Source: Rhodothermus sp. (lineage in GTDB: Bacteria > Bacteroidota > Rhodothermia > Rhodothermales > Rhodothermaceae). From it: DNA of 52,901 nucleotides. Below are positions 34,522 to 43,958 of the stretch, piece by piece. The stretch lies in assembly GCA_026989375.1 (NCBI GenBank), contig JALSJJ010000179.1:1-52901 (forward strand), written 5' to 3'. The notes beneath the pieces are model-generated. The model made no database searches and had not been told where the DNA came from. It saw only the letters and a program-made list of their open reading frames with translations. The position numbers and the translations under genes are program-made. Position 1 is the stretch's first letter. Each line of letters begins with the position of its first letter.

Positions 34522-37125
34522 TCACTGCAGCGGCAGGCGCAGCACACGCCGCACGTAGCCTGTGCCTTCCTCGCCCAGACGTACGTGCAGGCGATAGCCA
34601 TCCGGTGCGGGCTCAAGCTGCACCCCTTCGATGGCCTGCAGGCGGCGGGGGGTGCGCACCTGCAATGCGTACGTTCGGCCCACACGTCCCTCCAGCACCA
34701 GCAACAGGTGGTCTGCCTCGGCCCGCACGCGCAGCACGCGCAGCCCCTGGTTCTCCATACCGGGCGTCAGTGGCTCGGGCGCTACATACACGTCGGTGCC
34801 TGGCTGCATGCGGTAGCGGACAGTGGTGGGACCGACCACCGGCACGCGAATGCGCACGCGCCGCAGATCCCCTTCCTCCCGTACCTCGAACACGGCTGGC
34901 CGTTCGTTCACGGTTACGGCCTCTACGCGGGCATCCAGCGGAAAGGCTGGCGCCAGATCCAGGGATATCGGCGCCGCTTCACCTTCAGGCGTTATCTGTA
35001 TCTGGAAGGCCTCCGCGGTCCGACGGATACGAATGGCGTACCGATCACTTCCCACGGGCACGCGCCGCAGCTGCAGCGAATCCCACGTAGCCGGCAATTG
35101 CGGCGCCAGCCGCAACACACGTCCCCCCTCTTGCACCTCCAATCCCAGCAGTCCGCGTACCAGGGGGGTTACCACCATGGCTTCTGACCAGATCTGATGA
35201 TACGACGAGCGTCCAAAATCACGGTTAAAGGCCCCCGACAGCAGCTCGGTCACATATCCCAGCGCTCCCTGATAGGTGAGGAGCACGTTTGCCATCAGCG
35301 CCTGGTAACCGATATGTGGCTTCTCATAGCGGTAGGCAGCCATCGAGGCCCAGCCAGTAAACAGCGGCCAGACCGAGCCGTGGTGATAGGAAAGGGGATC
35401 GTACCGGCTGCTGGTGCTTGCAAGGATCCGGGTACCCCAGTCAGTAGCCATCGCAGCGCTGCCCACATGCTCCAGTGCCCGACGGGCTCGTTCTGGATGG
35501 AGCAGTCGCCACCAGAGCGGCACTGCCTGCAGCACGGTATTTTCCGGGAGCAGTTCGGAGGTAGCGGCTCCGTCCGGCTTCCAGGTGGCAAAGGCATAGA
35601 ATCCTTTATCGTCTAACCAGTAGGTACGTTCGATGGCTGCCCGCACCTGTAGCGCCTGCTTCCGTGCTTCGGCCGCCAGGTCGGTCTCGCCCAGCGCCGT
35701 GGCCATGGCGACCATTCCTTCCAGCGCGGCCAGCCATACGCCCTGCTGGTATAGCTCCTCATGTGGCGGGTACAGCAATCCGCCTTCTACCCAGCCATGT
35801 CCCACGCCGGTATTTTCCACCAGATCGTTGCCGTCGGTATCAGTAGCTGCTGTGAAGCGATAAGCCCTGACCAGCGAGGTCCAGTGTTGCCGGATGTAGT
35901 CCAGATCACCGCTGGTCTGCCAGTAGTCGGCGTGGGCCACGATGAACAGCGGCGTAGCATCGGCCGACGCCCAGGGATACGGGTAATCCTTGAACCAGTC
36001 GATCAGCGCCGCACTCTGGGAGATTTCATGGGGAATCTTGCCGTCTTCTCGCTGGAACTTGCGCAGGAAGTCCAGCGCTGTGCGTGTCGTCTCGAAATGT
36101 CCAACAGCCGTTGTGGCCAGCACGGTCCAGAGCGCATCACGTCCAAAGAACCAGGCAAAGCCAGGCCGTTCACTATTGCCTGCGGTGCGAAATCCTGCCA
36201 GCAGCCCGGTTCCCAGATAGGGATTGGTCGCCAATCCTTTGTCGATCCCCACCAGCGCCCAGGCATAGGCCGTGTTCAGCGTCGGATCCGGAGTTTCGAG
36301 GTGCAGGGCCGTGTCCAGCAGCCGTTCATAGTGTGCCACGTTCTGGTGATAGTAGGAGGCTGCCCGATCAAGCAGCCGGCGATAGGCTGCAATTGCTTCA
36401 TCGATACCCTCGACGCTGCCTGTGATCACCACCGGAATGTAATAGCGCTTGGCCAGCTCAGGCGTCACCTCCAGCTCAAACTGGTTGGGCAGATCTTTGG
36501 GCTCCTCCTGGTAGGGTTGTACGGAAATATCCCGGGCCAAAGGCGAGCCGATCACACCGGCAAAGCGCCGGGTTTCCTCCGTAATCGTGTAGTAGTGTGC
36601 TTCGTCGTTCCACCCAAGATAGCCGGTCATCAACCCGGCCGGCCACATGAGCCGCAGGTCGGGCCGAAACGCCACGCGAATCGTTAGCGGCCGTACGGTC
36701 TGCACATCAAATAGCATCACAACGCCCGGCTCATGCAAGGGGGCATACAGAATCTGCCGCACGGTAAAGGCGGCATGGCTATAGGTAAGTATGGTAGCTT
36801 CTGGCCGTACTTCAATAAAAGCCAGCGTCTCCTCACCGCTCAACGGGATCGGATAGTCAGCGATCTGAAAGGTCAGGCGCAGGTCGCGCAGGATCTTCAA
36901 GGGATAGATCCAGACTTCGAACGGGCGGTGTTCGTAGCCGAGCAGGGCCGCCCGTCGCCCTATCACGTCCAGAAACGCCCCGGCCTGCGTGGGTCGCGTT
37001 AGCACCAGGCGACCGGTCGGTCGTTCAAAACGGGGAACCAGTCCTTCTATTTCCTGCGCCGGTACCTTCGCGGTTCCAAGCATCCAGCAGCCAAACAGTC
37101 CAAGTAATCCTATCAGTGTGCGCAT
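34522..37125 (-). CDS. Secreted six-hairpin glycosidase, amylo-alpha-1,6-glucosidase/debranching-enzyme-like
   Basis: 867 residues. A signal peptide (MRTLIGLLGLFGCWMLG) probably cleaves near PAQ (22-24). Residues about 30-270 form a beta-rich N-terminal domain. An (alpha/alpha)6 barrel follows, with WFFGRDALW (325-333), the conserved signature of GDE-C and related glycosidases, then YHHGSVWPLFTGW and YHQIWSEAMV. A C-terminal beta domain is present. It should hydrolyse alpha-glucosidic or related bonds in the periplasm or outside the cell; which linkage cannot be judged. It is a single gene between the susC region and the terminator at 37160, and could feed the adjacent SusC/SusD system. Confidence 0.82.
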   Translation of the reverse strand: MRTLIGLLGLFGCWMLGTAKVPAQEIEGLVPRFERPTGRLVLTRPTQAGAFLDVIGRRAALLGYEHRPFEVWIYPLKILRDLRLTFQIADYPIPLSGEETLAFIEVRPEATILTYSHAAFTVRQILYAPLHEPGVVMLFDVQTVRPLTIRVAFRPDLRLMWPAGLMTGYLGWNDEAHYYTITEETRRFAGVIGSPLARDISVQPYQEEPKDLPNQFELEVTPELAKRYYIPVVITGSVEGIDEAIAAYRRLLDRAASYYHQNVAHYERLLDTALHLETPDPTLNTAYAWALVGIDKGLATNPYLGTGLLAGFRTAGNSERPGFAWFFGRDALWTVLATTAVGHFETTRTALDFLRKFQREDGKIPHEISQSAALIDWFKDYPYPWASADATPLFIVAHADYWQTSGDLDYIRQHWTSLVRAYRFTAATDTDGNDLVENTGVGHGWVEGGLLYPPHEELYQQGVWLAALEGMVAMATALGETDLAAEARKQALQVRAAIERTYWLDDKGFYAFATWKPDGAATSELLPENTVLQAVPLWWRLLHPERARRALEHVGSAAMATDWGTRILASTSSRYDPLSYHHGSVWPLFTGWASMAAYRYEKPHIGYQALMANVLLTYQGALGYVTELLSGAFNRDFGRSSYHQIWSEAMVVTPLVRGLLGLEVQEGGRVLRLAPQLPATWDSLQLRRVPVGSDRYAIRIRRTAEAFQIQITPEGEAAPISLDLAPAFPLDARVEAVTVNERPAVFEVREEGDLRRVRIRVPVVGPTTVRYRMQPGTDVYVAPEPLTPGMENQGLRVLRVRAEADHLLLVLEGRVGRTYALQVRTPRRLQAIEGVQLEPAPDGYRLHVRLGEEGTGYVRRVLRLPLQ

Positions 37126-37153
37126 GATACTCGACCTTCAGTAGTTTGCCAAC

Positions 37154-37191
37154 AAAAAACCCGTCCGGCAAGAAAGCACCGGACGGGCCTT
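37154..37191 (-). terminator. Intrinsic terminator after the DUF4340 gene
   Basis: A 9-bp stem CCCGTCCGG (37160-37168)/CCGGACGGG (37179-37187) is flanked by A6 on the left, which gives a T6 tail on the minus strand. It ends the ABC operon and insulates the glycosidase gene. Confidence 0.85.
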
Positions 37192-37210
37192 TTGGTCAAG
37201 TCCCCGGTCC

Positions 37211-38125
37211 TCAGCTGGACCGTGCGCGAAGCGAGGTAACTTCGGGCAGGAGTTGCGTGCGCCGGTAAGCATAGAGGCGAAACACCGTATCATCATCTCC
37301 GCGCACCAGCGCCCATCCATTACTATGCTCTTTAAAGTAAAGGACCTGCTGCACGCCACCGGGTAAGCGGAGCGTCAGCACATAGTCGGGGGCCTGTCGG
37401 ACCGAATCGGCCGACAGCTCATCAAAGAATCCATTTGCCCGCAGGGGGTCAAACTGGCTGGCCCAGCGCACGACAGCGATCGAATCGGCACGACTTATCT
37501 GACCGTTTTCCAGAAGCTCCCACCCAGCTTCTCCGCGCCGCACTTCATAGGTCTTTCCTTCGCGTTTTAACGCCAACGCTTCAAGCTGGGCGGCGGGCAC
37601 GTCCAGCACAATCTTATTACGCCAGCGGCTCAGGTCTTCAGGTACCGTCAGATCGGTACGCGCCAGAAAGACGCGTGCGTCCCCTCCTAACCGCACATAA
37701 CGCGTCTGGAAGTCTGGCCCTGCATTGCCCCAGAACAGGCGAAGGGAGTCGCCATTTTGCTGATAGGATACCAGCAGGACGGCGTTTGAATCAGCTACGC
37801 CATAGTTACCATAGCGCGCTGGATTGGTCGAGACAACGCTCTCCAGCTCTATTTCTGCCAAGTTCTCCACAAAGCGACGCACAAAAGATGAATCGGCCGG
37901 ATAGTGAATCGGTGCCGTTAGTTGCCAGCTTGCGCCGCTTCGTTCCAGCACCAGCGGTGCCTTACCTGGCCATGTCAACCGAATGCGCGAAACCTGTTCG
38001 GCCCGAAGCTGCCATTCCGGCACGTCAATCGTCGAGGGATTCCGTTTAAAGGCTCCAGTGGCCCAGGCTACCACAAGCAGGACTACCAGCACGGCCGAAA
38101 GGATCACAACCGGATTTTTCCGCAT
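37211..38125 (-). CDS. DUF4340 protein of a GldA/F/G-type ABC operon
   Basis: 304 residues. One N-terminal helix (NPVVILSAVLVVLLVVAWAT) acts as membrane anchor, and the rest is a periplasmic beta-rich domain of the DUF4340 type, with a repeated pattern of Trp-containing strands (SGASWQLTAPI, then GEAGWELLENGQ). DUF4340 proteins are commonly encoded after GldG-like proteins and an ABC-2 exporter. Their biochemical role is unknown. It follows GldG by 20 bp and is the last gene before the terminator. Confidence 0.88.
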   Translation of the reverse strand: MRKNPVVILSAVLVVLLVVAWATGAFKRNPSTIDVPEWQLRAEQVSRIRLTWPGKAPLVLERSGASWQLTAPIHYPADSSFVRRFVENLAEIELESVVSTNPARYGNYGVADSNAVLLVSYQQNGDSLRLFWGNAGPDFQTRYVRLGGDARVFLARTDLTVPEDLSRWRNKIVLDVPAAQLEALALKREGKTYEVRRGEAGWELLENGQISRADSIAVVRWASQFDPLRANGFFDELSADSVRQAPDYVLTLRLPGGVQQVLYFKEHSNGWALVRGDDDTVFRLYAYRRTQLLPEVTSLRARSS

Positions 38126-38145
38126 GGCTTTTTCTTGGATTGGTT

Positions 38146-39672
38146 TTAGGCGCTCAGCACGATCTGGCGTTGACGCCGCATGCGCCAGCGGATCAATCCG
38201 AAAAGGACCACCAGGATCACTGGTCCCAAGATGTTTGCATACTTAATGAAGGGACGCAGGTTTTCGCTTACTGGCTCAAGCGCTCGCGGCGCGATCGACT
38301 TGGTACGAATTGCCAGGAGGGCTTCATCCTGCCCAAGCCAGTCGGCAATGTTCAGCACAAAGGCCAGATTGCCCGGCGGCAACTGTCCCCCGTAACGCTG
38401 CTCGTTGACCAGATCGCCATCGCCTACCACAACCAGCCGGGCAGGTTGTCCTACCCGGGTACTGTCGTAGGCGCTCGGGAAGCTGCCGTGCAGCGCTACC
38501 GCCAACACATAGGGTCCTCCGTGGAAGTTTGTGGCATCTGGCAGCATAGCAGGTTGGATGGTAAAGAAGCCCTCCTGCGTGGTGCTCTGGGGCGTCGAAT
38601 ACACCAGCGGAATGCGTTCGACACCCTCCGGTAGCGCTACGCTCGTATCGATTGAGCTGACATAGTAGAAAAACACCTCCCGCAGCCGACTGACCATGGG
38701 ATGCTCCGGATTAAAGCGCGTAGCAATAGGAAAGAACGGATACTCCACCATCTGCGCCACCCGGAAGAAGCCCACGGTTCGCTGGAGCGTTACCACCGAA
38801 CTCTGGCGGTCCATCACCAGATCGGGCCGCACCACCACGCCATAGTGGGCCAGCAGATCCTCCAGCCCGGTTTGCTGTTCGCTGGCAAAGCCGAACTGCA
38901 GGTTTGCATTGACCCGGTTAAGCAACGCAGCTATCCGGCCACCTTCCATCAAGTAGCGGTCGATTGCTTTCAGGTGCGCTTCCGGAAAGGTGTCGGTTGG
39001 CGCAATGATAAAGAGCAGGTCGGGCCGAGGATCCAGCGTACTATCCTTTACCGATACGGTGCGCACCTCGTAATTGCGCTCCAGTCCCCGCCAGAACATT
39101 TCAATAGCCGCACGCCCCGGCTCTCCGTGCCCCGTCAGCACACCCGCCACCGGCAACCGATCCCGCGTAAGCTTGCGAATAGCACTGGTCAGGTCGTATT
39201 CCAGCGTCGATAGGTCCTCGATCACCGGGATCGTCTCGCGCTTACCTCCGTACTCGACCACCAGCCCCATGTAGGCATTCTTGATCTGCAGGTTGTCATT
39301 TTCGATCACCTGCACCTGCACGGGGGGAATATTGTAGCGGGCTGCTTCTTGCTGGAGCGATTCATCTGCACTTGGATCCAGAAATTCATACTGAAATTTA
39401 TTGCCCCCATAGGCCCGATATTCGTCCAGTTTATCCCGCAAAAAACGCCGATAACTACTGTAAGGCGCAGGTAGATCGGCCGTAAAAAACACGCGCACCG
39501 TGACCGGATCCTCAAGCGCACGCACCGTCTCGATCGATGCATCTGAGAGCGAGTAGACCCGGTCGTCGGTCAGGTCTATGCGAAAGAAAACGTTCAGGCC
39601 GATCAGGTTGAGCACTACCAGAATCAGTCCGACCAGCAGCAGGGTTGTGCGGGTGGTCCAGTTCCGTTGCAT
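38146..39672 (-). CDS. GldG-like auxiliary protein of an ABC-2 transporter
   Basis: 508 residues. An N-terminal helix (LLLVGLILVVLNLIGLNVFF) is followed by a periplasmic domain starting RIDLTDDRVYSLSDASIETV, the signature of GldG/ABC-type uncharacterised transport proteins. A C-terminal helix (ILGPVILVVLFGLIRW) with a basic tail closes it. In Flavobacterium GldG works with GldA and GldF in gliding and secretion. The family is also widespread in non-gliding bacteria, so gliding should not be assumed. Only 3 bp separate it from the permease stop-start pair. Confidence 0.9.
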   Translation of the reverse strand: MQRNWTTRTTLLLVGLILVVLNLIGLNVFFRIDLTDDRVYSLSDASIETVRALEDPVTVRVFFTADLPAPYSSYRRFLRDKLDEYRAYGGNKFQYEFLDPSADESLQQEAARYNIPPVQVQVIENDNLQIKNAYMGLVVEYGGKRETIPVIEDLSTLEYDLTSAIRKLTRDRLPVAGVLTGHGEPGRAAIEMFWRGLERNYEVRTVSVKDSTLDPRPDLLFIIAPTDTFPEAHLKAIDRYLMEGGRIAALLNRVNANLQFGFASEQQTGLEDLLAHYGVVVRPDLVMDRQSSVVTLQRTVGFFRVAQMVEYPFFPIATRFNPEHPMVSRLREVFFYYVSSIDTSVALPEGVERIPLVYSTPQSTTQEGFFTIQPAMLPDATNFHGGPYVLAVALHGSFPSAYDSTRVGQPARLVVVGDGDLVNEQRYGGQLPPGNLAFVLNIADWLGQDEALLAIRTKSIAPRALEPVSENLRPFIKYANILGPVILVVLFGLIRWRMRRQRQIVLSA

Positions 39673-39675
39673 GGC

Positions 39676-40383
39676 TCACTCCGGACGTCGTGCCAGATGA
39701 TACGCGGTCAGCAAACCGGCAAAAGCCGTCAGCGACAGGTAGTAAAGCACGTCACGCGAGTCAATTACGCCACGCATCAGGTTGCGATAGTGGAAATCAA
39801 TGCTCAGATATTCCAGAACGGAAGCCAGCCAGCCCGGCACAAAGATCGTGACTTTATCCAGCAGATACAGCCCGAAAATCATGGCAAACCCCAGGATAAA
39901 GGCCACGATCTGGTTACGCGTCAGGCTGGAGGCCAGCAAGCCCAGGGCGCTGCAGGACAGGCCCAGCAGAGCCAGCCCCAGGTAGCCGCCCAGCGTACCG
40001 CCATTGTCCGGATCCCCCAGCACAGCCAGCGTCAGCACATAAATGCCGGTCAGCGCCAGCGCCACCAGCAACACCGTCACTACCGACAGCAGCTTGGCGA
40101 CAATAACCTGTCCGTCACGCACCGGCAATGTCAGTAGCAACTCAATGGTACCAGCCCGACGCTCTTCGGCAAAGGTCCCCATCGTAAGGGCCGGGATAAA
40201 AAACATAAACAGCACCGGCGCCAGATCGAAGAACGATCGTAACGACGCGACATTCTCAACAAACAGCGTGTTACCGAAGAACCAACCGGTAATTAACAAA
40301 AACACACTCAGCACAATGTAGGCAGAGGGACTATCAAAAAACGCACGCAATTCACGTCGCGTGAGAATCCAGACTTCCCGCAT
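39676..40383 (-). CDS. ABC-2 type permease (GldF-like)
   Basis: 235 residues with about six transmembrane helices. ELRAFFDSPSAYIVLSVFL at the N-terminus and PALTMGTFAEERRAGTIELL in the second loop are typical of the ABC-2/NatB/GldF permease group. It pairs with the ATPase encoded 13 bp upstream and the GldG-like protein downstream. The transported substrate is unknown. Confidence 0.92.
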   Translation of the reverse strand: MREVWILTRRELRAFFDSPSAYIVLSVFLLITGWFFGNTLFVENVASLRSFFDLAPVLFMFFIPALTMGTFAEERRAGTIELLLTLPVRDGQVIVAKLLSVVTVLLVALALTGIYVLTLAVLGDPDNGGTLGGYLGLALLGLSCSALGLLASSLTRNQIVAFILGFAMIFGLYLLDKVTIFVPGWLASVLEYLSIDFHYRNLMRGVIDSRDVLYYLSLTAFAGLLTAYHLARRPE

Positions 40384-40396
40384 GGTTGCCGTTCGT

Positions 40397-41344
40397 TTAG
40401 TTCATCGTGAGCTGACGGAACACTTCCTCCAGATCCACACGCTCCCGATGAAGCTCGGTGAGCGTCCAACCACGCTCGACAGCCAGCCGGAACAACTCTG
40501 GTCGCAGGTCCTGCTGGCCATCGGTGCTCAGGCGAAACAGCAGCGTGCCGTCACCTTCTGCCCGCGCGTCCTCCACCCTGACGCCATCGACCCGCTCCAG
40601 CGCAGCACGCACCTCGGACTCCGATGCCTGCACGCCAAACAGGATACGCTGCCCTCCATGAGCGGATTGCAGCTCATCGGGCGTTCCGTCGGCCACGATT
40701 CGTCCGCGGTGAATGATAAGCACCCGGTCGCACGAAGCCTGCACCTCGGGCAGGATATGCGTCGAAAGGATCACCGTCTTTTCGCGCCCGAGCGTTTTGA
40801 TCAGACTGCGGATCTCCACGATCTGATTGGGGTCAAGCCCGGAGGTCGGTTCGTCCAGAATTAGAATGGGCGGGTCGTGCACCATGGCCTGAGCCAGTCC
40901 AACGCGCTGGCGGTATCCCTTCGAAAGGGTATCAATGCGCTTGTTGAGTACCTCTCCCAGACCACACACTTCGATTACCTCCGCCAGGCGCCGGCGCCGC
41001 ACCGCCCCGTCGAGCCCCCGCATGGCCGCCATGAATTCCAGATAATCGTAGGTGACCATGTCGGGATAAAGCGGCGTGTTCTCAGGCAAATAGCCAATCT
41101 TCTGTCGGATGGTCAGGCTATCCTGCCGCACATCCAGGCCATCTACCAGGACGGTGCCTTCGGTCGGAGGCAGGTAGCAGGTAATGACCTTCATCGTGGT
41201 GGTCTTTCCAGCCCCGTTGGGGCCCAGAAAGCCCAGCACCTCACCCGATCGCACGGAGAACGAAATGCGATCGACAGCAACCTCCGACCCGTACCGCTTC
41301 GTCAGCTCGCGTACCTCAATCATGACACGCGTGCCGGTATTCAT
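40397..41344 (-). CDS. ABC transporter ATP-binding protein (GldA-like)
   Basis: 315 residues. Walker A is GPNGAGKTT (41-49), the signature motif LSKGYRQR (140-147), Walker B ILILDEP (160-166), and the switch His196 is in STHIL. A C-terminal extension of about 80 residues resembles that of the GldA/NatA group. An alternative start at Met8 (41323) is possible, since neither ATG has a good ribosome site. It is the first gene of the four-gene exporter operon and is transcribed divergently from the porin gene. Confidence 0.94.
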   Translation of the reverse strand: MNTGTRVMIEVRELTKRYGSEVAVDRISFSVRSGEVLGFLGPNGAGKTTTMKVITCYLPPTEGTVLVDGLDVRQDSLTIRQKIGYLPENTPLYPDMVTYDYLEFMAAMRGLDGAVRRRRLAEVIEVCGLGEVLNKRIDTLSKGYRQRVGLAQAMVHDPPILILDEPTSGLDPNQIVEIRSLIKTLGREKTVILSTHILPEVQASCDRVLIIHRGRIVADGTPDELQSAHGGQRILFGVQASESEVRAALERVDGVRVEDARAEGDGTLLFRLSTDGQQDLRPELFRLAVERGWTLTELHRERVDLEEVFRQLTMN

Positions 41345-41700
41345 GGTCGTGGTGCGACGCTATCAGAAAAGCGCTACAAGCTCCCTCCTTCCACCACCCC
41401 TATCAGAAAAATACAAACGAATTACCTGACCATTTAGTGCGTTCCCGAACAACACCTCATCAATTCTTTGCAATGGCATGGGCCTGCCGCAGCCCGAGCA
41501 AACAAACGACCAGCACTTCCACATAATCCCTAAAGTACTTCCGTAAGCAAATTAGCGCGATCAGCCTTGCAAATCCGGCATCGTAACCTTTTTGCAAGGA
41601 TACAAATACCCCCTTACTACACGTCCCGCTTGCGCCACTTATCCCGGTTGCGTATCTTAACAGGCGTTTTTAGTTATACCTAAAACCTTAAATCATCCAA
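41345..41700. promoter_or_regulatory. 356-bp divergent promoter region with a 9-bp inverted repeat
   Basis: This lies between the ABC operon (minus) and the porin gene (plus). It contains CCTTGCAAA (41565-41573) and TTTGCAAGG (41591-41599), a perfect 9-bp inverted repeat with 17 nt between arms. That could be an operator, or a hairpin about 100 bp before the porin ATG. The segment TTGCGCCACTTATCCCGGTT and the following GCGTATCTTAAC resembles a promoter. A near-repeat TATCAGAAAA occurs twice near 41360 and 41402. No gene is seen. Confidence 0.5.
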
Positions 41701-42882
41701 ATGCTGGCGCTGGTGCTGGGCGGCTGGTTGCTGACTGCTGATACCAGCCAGTTCACGTACAAACTGGAGGTAGCCTACACGATGGACCTGATGAGCCCTC
41801 TGGCCGGCGCTTCAGCCCAGCCGGTGTGGCTGGACAACGTAGACGTAACCCTGACGCTTCGGCTTACCTCGCAAACGGCGCTCTTCTTTTACGGGCTGGG
41901 CAATCAGGGAAGTGCCATCAGCGAACGCGTTGGCGTTGCGCAGACCCTCAGTAACATCGAAGCCCCCACTTCCTGGCGCCTCTACGAGGCGTTTGTCGAG
42001 CATGTGATGGGTCAGGGGCATCTCTCCCTGCTGGCTGGTCTCTACGACCTGAACAGCGAGTTCGACGTCCTGCCGGCAGCCGAGCTGTTCCTGAACAGCT
42101 CATTTGGCATAGGACCTGAATTTGCCAATAGCCGGGCTGAGGGGCCTTCTATTTTTCCTGTGACGGCTTTGGGCCTGCGCATTCGCTTTGCCCCCTGGTG
42201 GACGCCCAATCACGCTGGATATGTGCAAGCTGTTGTGCTGGACGGTGCGCCGGGACACACGCATACCCGGACAGGCACCTACATTCTTTTTGGACGCAAT
42301 GATGGATGGCTCCTGGCAGCCGAAGCCGGTGCGTTCGTTCACCCGAAAAAATCTGAACTTCCCCTTTCGCCAACGCTGCTGGTCAGCCGCCTGCGCGAGC
42401 ATCCCTACGACCACAAGCTGGCGCTGGGCTTCTGGTATTACACGGCCCGCTTTCAGTGGCTTGACACCGATCACGCGCAGCGCGGCAATTGTGGGGGCTA
42501 CCTGCTGGGTGAGGCCTGCCTCTACTGCACAGCCACCCGAACGCTCTGGATGTTTCTGCGTGTGGGGTGGGCACACCCTCGGGTGAACCGATTCGGTGCC
42601 TACACGGGCGGTGGCCTCAGTGGCCAGGGCTGGTTGCCGGGACGGCCGCACGATCGCATGGGGCTGGCTGTCGCTGCAGCTCACAATAGCAAGGCTTATC
42701 GCCGTCTGCAACACCAACACGGCGCACCGGTACGCCACACCGAATGGGTGCTGGAAGGCACCTATCTTTTTGCCCTCAGCGCTGGGCTATCGCTTCAGCT
42801 TGATCTACAATGGGTCCTGTACCCCGATACCCGCCCCGGCAGCGTGCTGATCGGAGCGTTGCGCCTGTTGGGACATCCGTAA
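41701..42882 (+). CDS. OprB-like carbohydrate-selective porin
   Basis: 393 residues. The ATG at 41701 follows an in-frame TAA only a few codons upstream, so no longer start exists. The N-terminus (MLALVLGGWLLTADT) is hydrophobic but lacks the usual basic residues, so the signal peptide is atypical. The core matches OprB: GLYDLNSEFDVLPAAELFLN, then SSFGIGPEFANS, then GPSIFPVTALGLRIRF. The protein should form a 16-strand outer-membrane barrel passing sugars by diffusion. The C-terminus (LRLLGHP) lacks a terminal aromatic residue. It is convergent with the signal peptidase gene, with 8 bp between stops and no obvious terminator. Confidence 0.85.
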   Translation: MLALVLGGWLLTADTSQFTYKLEVAYTMDLMSPLAGASAQPVWLDNVDVTLTLRLTSQTALFFYGLGNQGSAISERVGVAQTLSNIEAPTSWRLYEAFVEHVMGQGHLSLLAGLYDLNSEFDVLPAAELFLNSSFGIGPEFANSRAEGPSIFPVTALGLRIRFAPWWTPNHAGYVQAVVLDGAPGHTHTRTGTYILFGRNDGWLLAAEAGAFVHPKKSELPLSPTLLVSRLREHPYDHKLALGFWYYTARFQWLDTDHAQRGNCGGYLLGEACLYCTATRTLWMFLRVGWAHPRVNRFGAYTGGGLSGQGWLPGRPHDRMGLAVAAAHNSKAYRRLQHQHGAPVRHTEWVLEGTYLFALSAGLSLQLDLQWVLYPDTRPGSVLIGALRLLGHP

Positions 42883-42890
42883 TGGGCCGG

Positions 42891-43949
42891 TCAGCGGACA
42901 GGACGTAACAGACGTTCCCATCGAAGTCGGTGCCGCTCAGCGTCCCAGGACAGATAGATCATCAGGGCTTTCCCCACCACATGATCGGCCGGTACCAGTC
43001 CCCAGGCACGACTGTCCAGGGAATTATCTCGGTTATCGCCCAGTACAAAGTAGTAGTTTTGTCGGATCACGCAGTATCGTCCGGGACGTCCATCGATCAG
43101 AAACGTCCCATCAGGACGGGGATAGATCTGATGCCCTTCATAACGAACCAGCAGTTCCCGGTAGAAGGGCCAGGTCTGGGGGGTCAGATAAAGGGTGTCG
43201 CCACGCCCTGGAATATAGACAGGTCCCCACCTTTCCCGCTGGCGTGCTTTTCGGGCGGTGGCTCCCTGCAGAAGCACCGCCTCCGAGTAGGGTTGCAGGG
43301 TATCGACTTCAGCAAAGCGGGCAATATGGTGGGCTACCGCCACCGTTGCATCAAAAAACAGGAGGGTAGCCCGATAGGCTGAACGCGCCACGTTGCGCGC
43401 ACCGATCGCCTGCAGCGAATCTGGAGAAAGCCGGGCCCCGGGCCGCAGCCGCAGCATCCAGCGCTGCTGCACCAGGTCAGGATCAGGGAACGGCCGACCG
43501 TTCACGTAGACCACTTTGTTTTCAATCCAGAGCGTATCGCCCGGTAGCCCTACCACGCGTTTGATATAGGGCGTCTTGCGATCGATCGGACCCGTTTCAA
43601 CCGGATAGTTAAATACTATCACATCCCCGCGCTGAATCTCCGTAAACCCGGGCAGGCGCAGATAAGGAAGGCGGATGTCTGGCACATACCACGCTGTAAA
43701 GGGCAATCCCAGGGACACGGGCAGCCGGGGCCCATAGTGGAGCTTGGAGACCAGCACAAAATCGCCTACGAGCAGGGTCTGCTCCATCGAAGGAGAAGGA
43801 ATGCGATAAGCTTCCAGGGCCAGGAGGCGGATCAACAGGGCCAGGCCCATGGCCAACCCCAGCGCTGTCAGCCAGTCACGCATACGTCGCTTCCAACTGG
43901 CGGTATCGGCCGACCGGAGCGTCGCCCCCATCTTGTTCGCCCCCGTCAC
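42891..43949 (-). CDS. lepB: Signal peptidase I (second of two tandem copies)
   Basis: 352 residues. A single helix (ALGLAMGLALLIRLLALEAY) anchors it. Catalytic Ser54 lies in PSPSMEQTLLVGD and general base Lys130 in YIKRVVGLPGD; the C-terminal box is LGDNRDNSLDSRAWG. It removes signal peptides from exported proteins. It is longer than Gram-positive enzymes because of a roughly 100-residue insert between the Lys box and the C-terminal box, as is usual in Bacteroidota. It follows its paralogue by 9 bp and the two share all catalytic boxes, so this is an old tandem duplication. Confidence 0.95.
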   Translation of the reverse strand: MTGANKMGATLRSADTASWKRRMRDWLTALGLAMGLALLIRLLALEAYRIPSPSMEQTLLVGDFVLVSKLHYGPRLPVSLGLPFTAWYVPDIRLPYLRLPGFTEIQRGDVIVFNYPVETGPIDRKTPYIKRVVGLPGDTLWIENKVVYVNGRPFPDPDLVQQRWMLRLRPGARLSPDSLQAIGARNVARSAYRATLLFFDATVAVAHHIARFAEVDTLQPYSEAVLLQGATARKARQRERWGPVYIPGRGDTLYLTPQTWPFYRELLVRYEGHQIYPRPDGTFLIDGRPGRYCVIRQNYYFVLGDNRDNSLDSRAWGLVPADHVVGKALMIYLSWDAERHRLRWERLLRPVR

Positions 43950-43958
43950 TTCTGCTTG

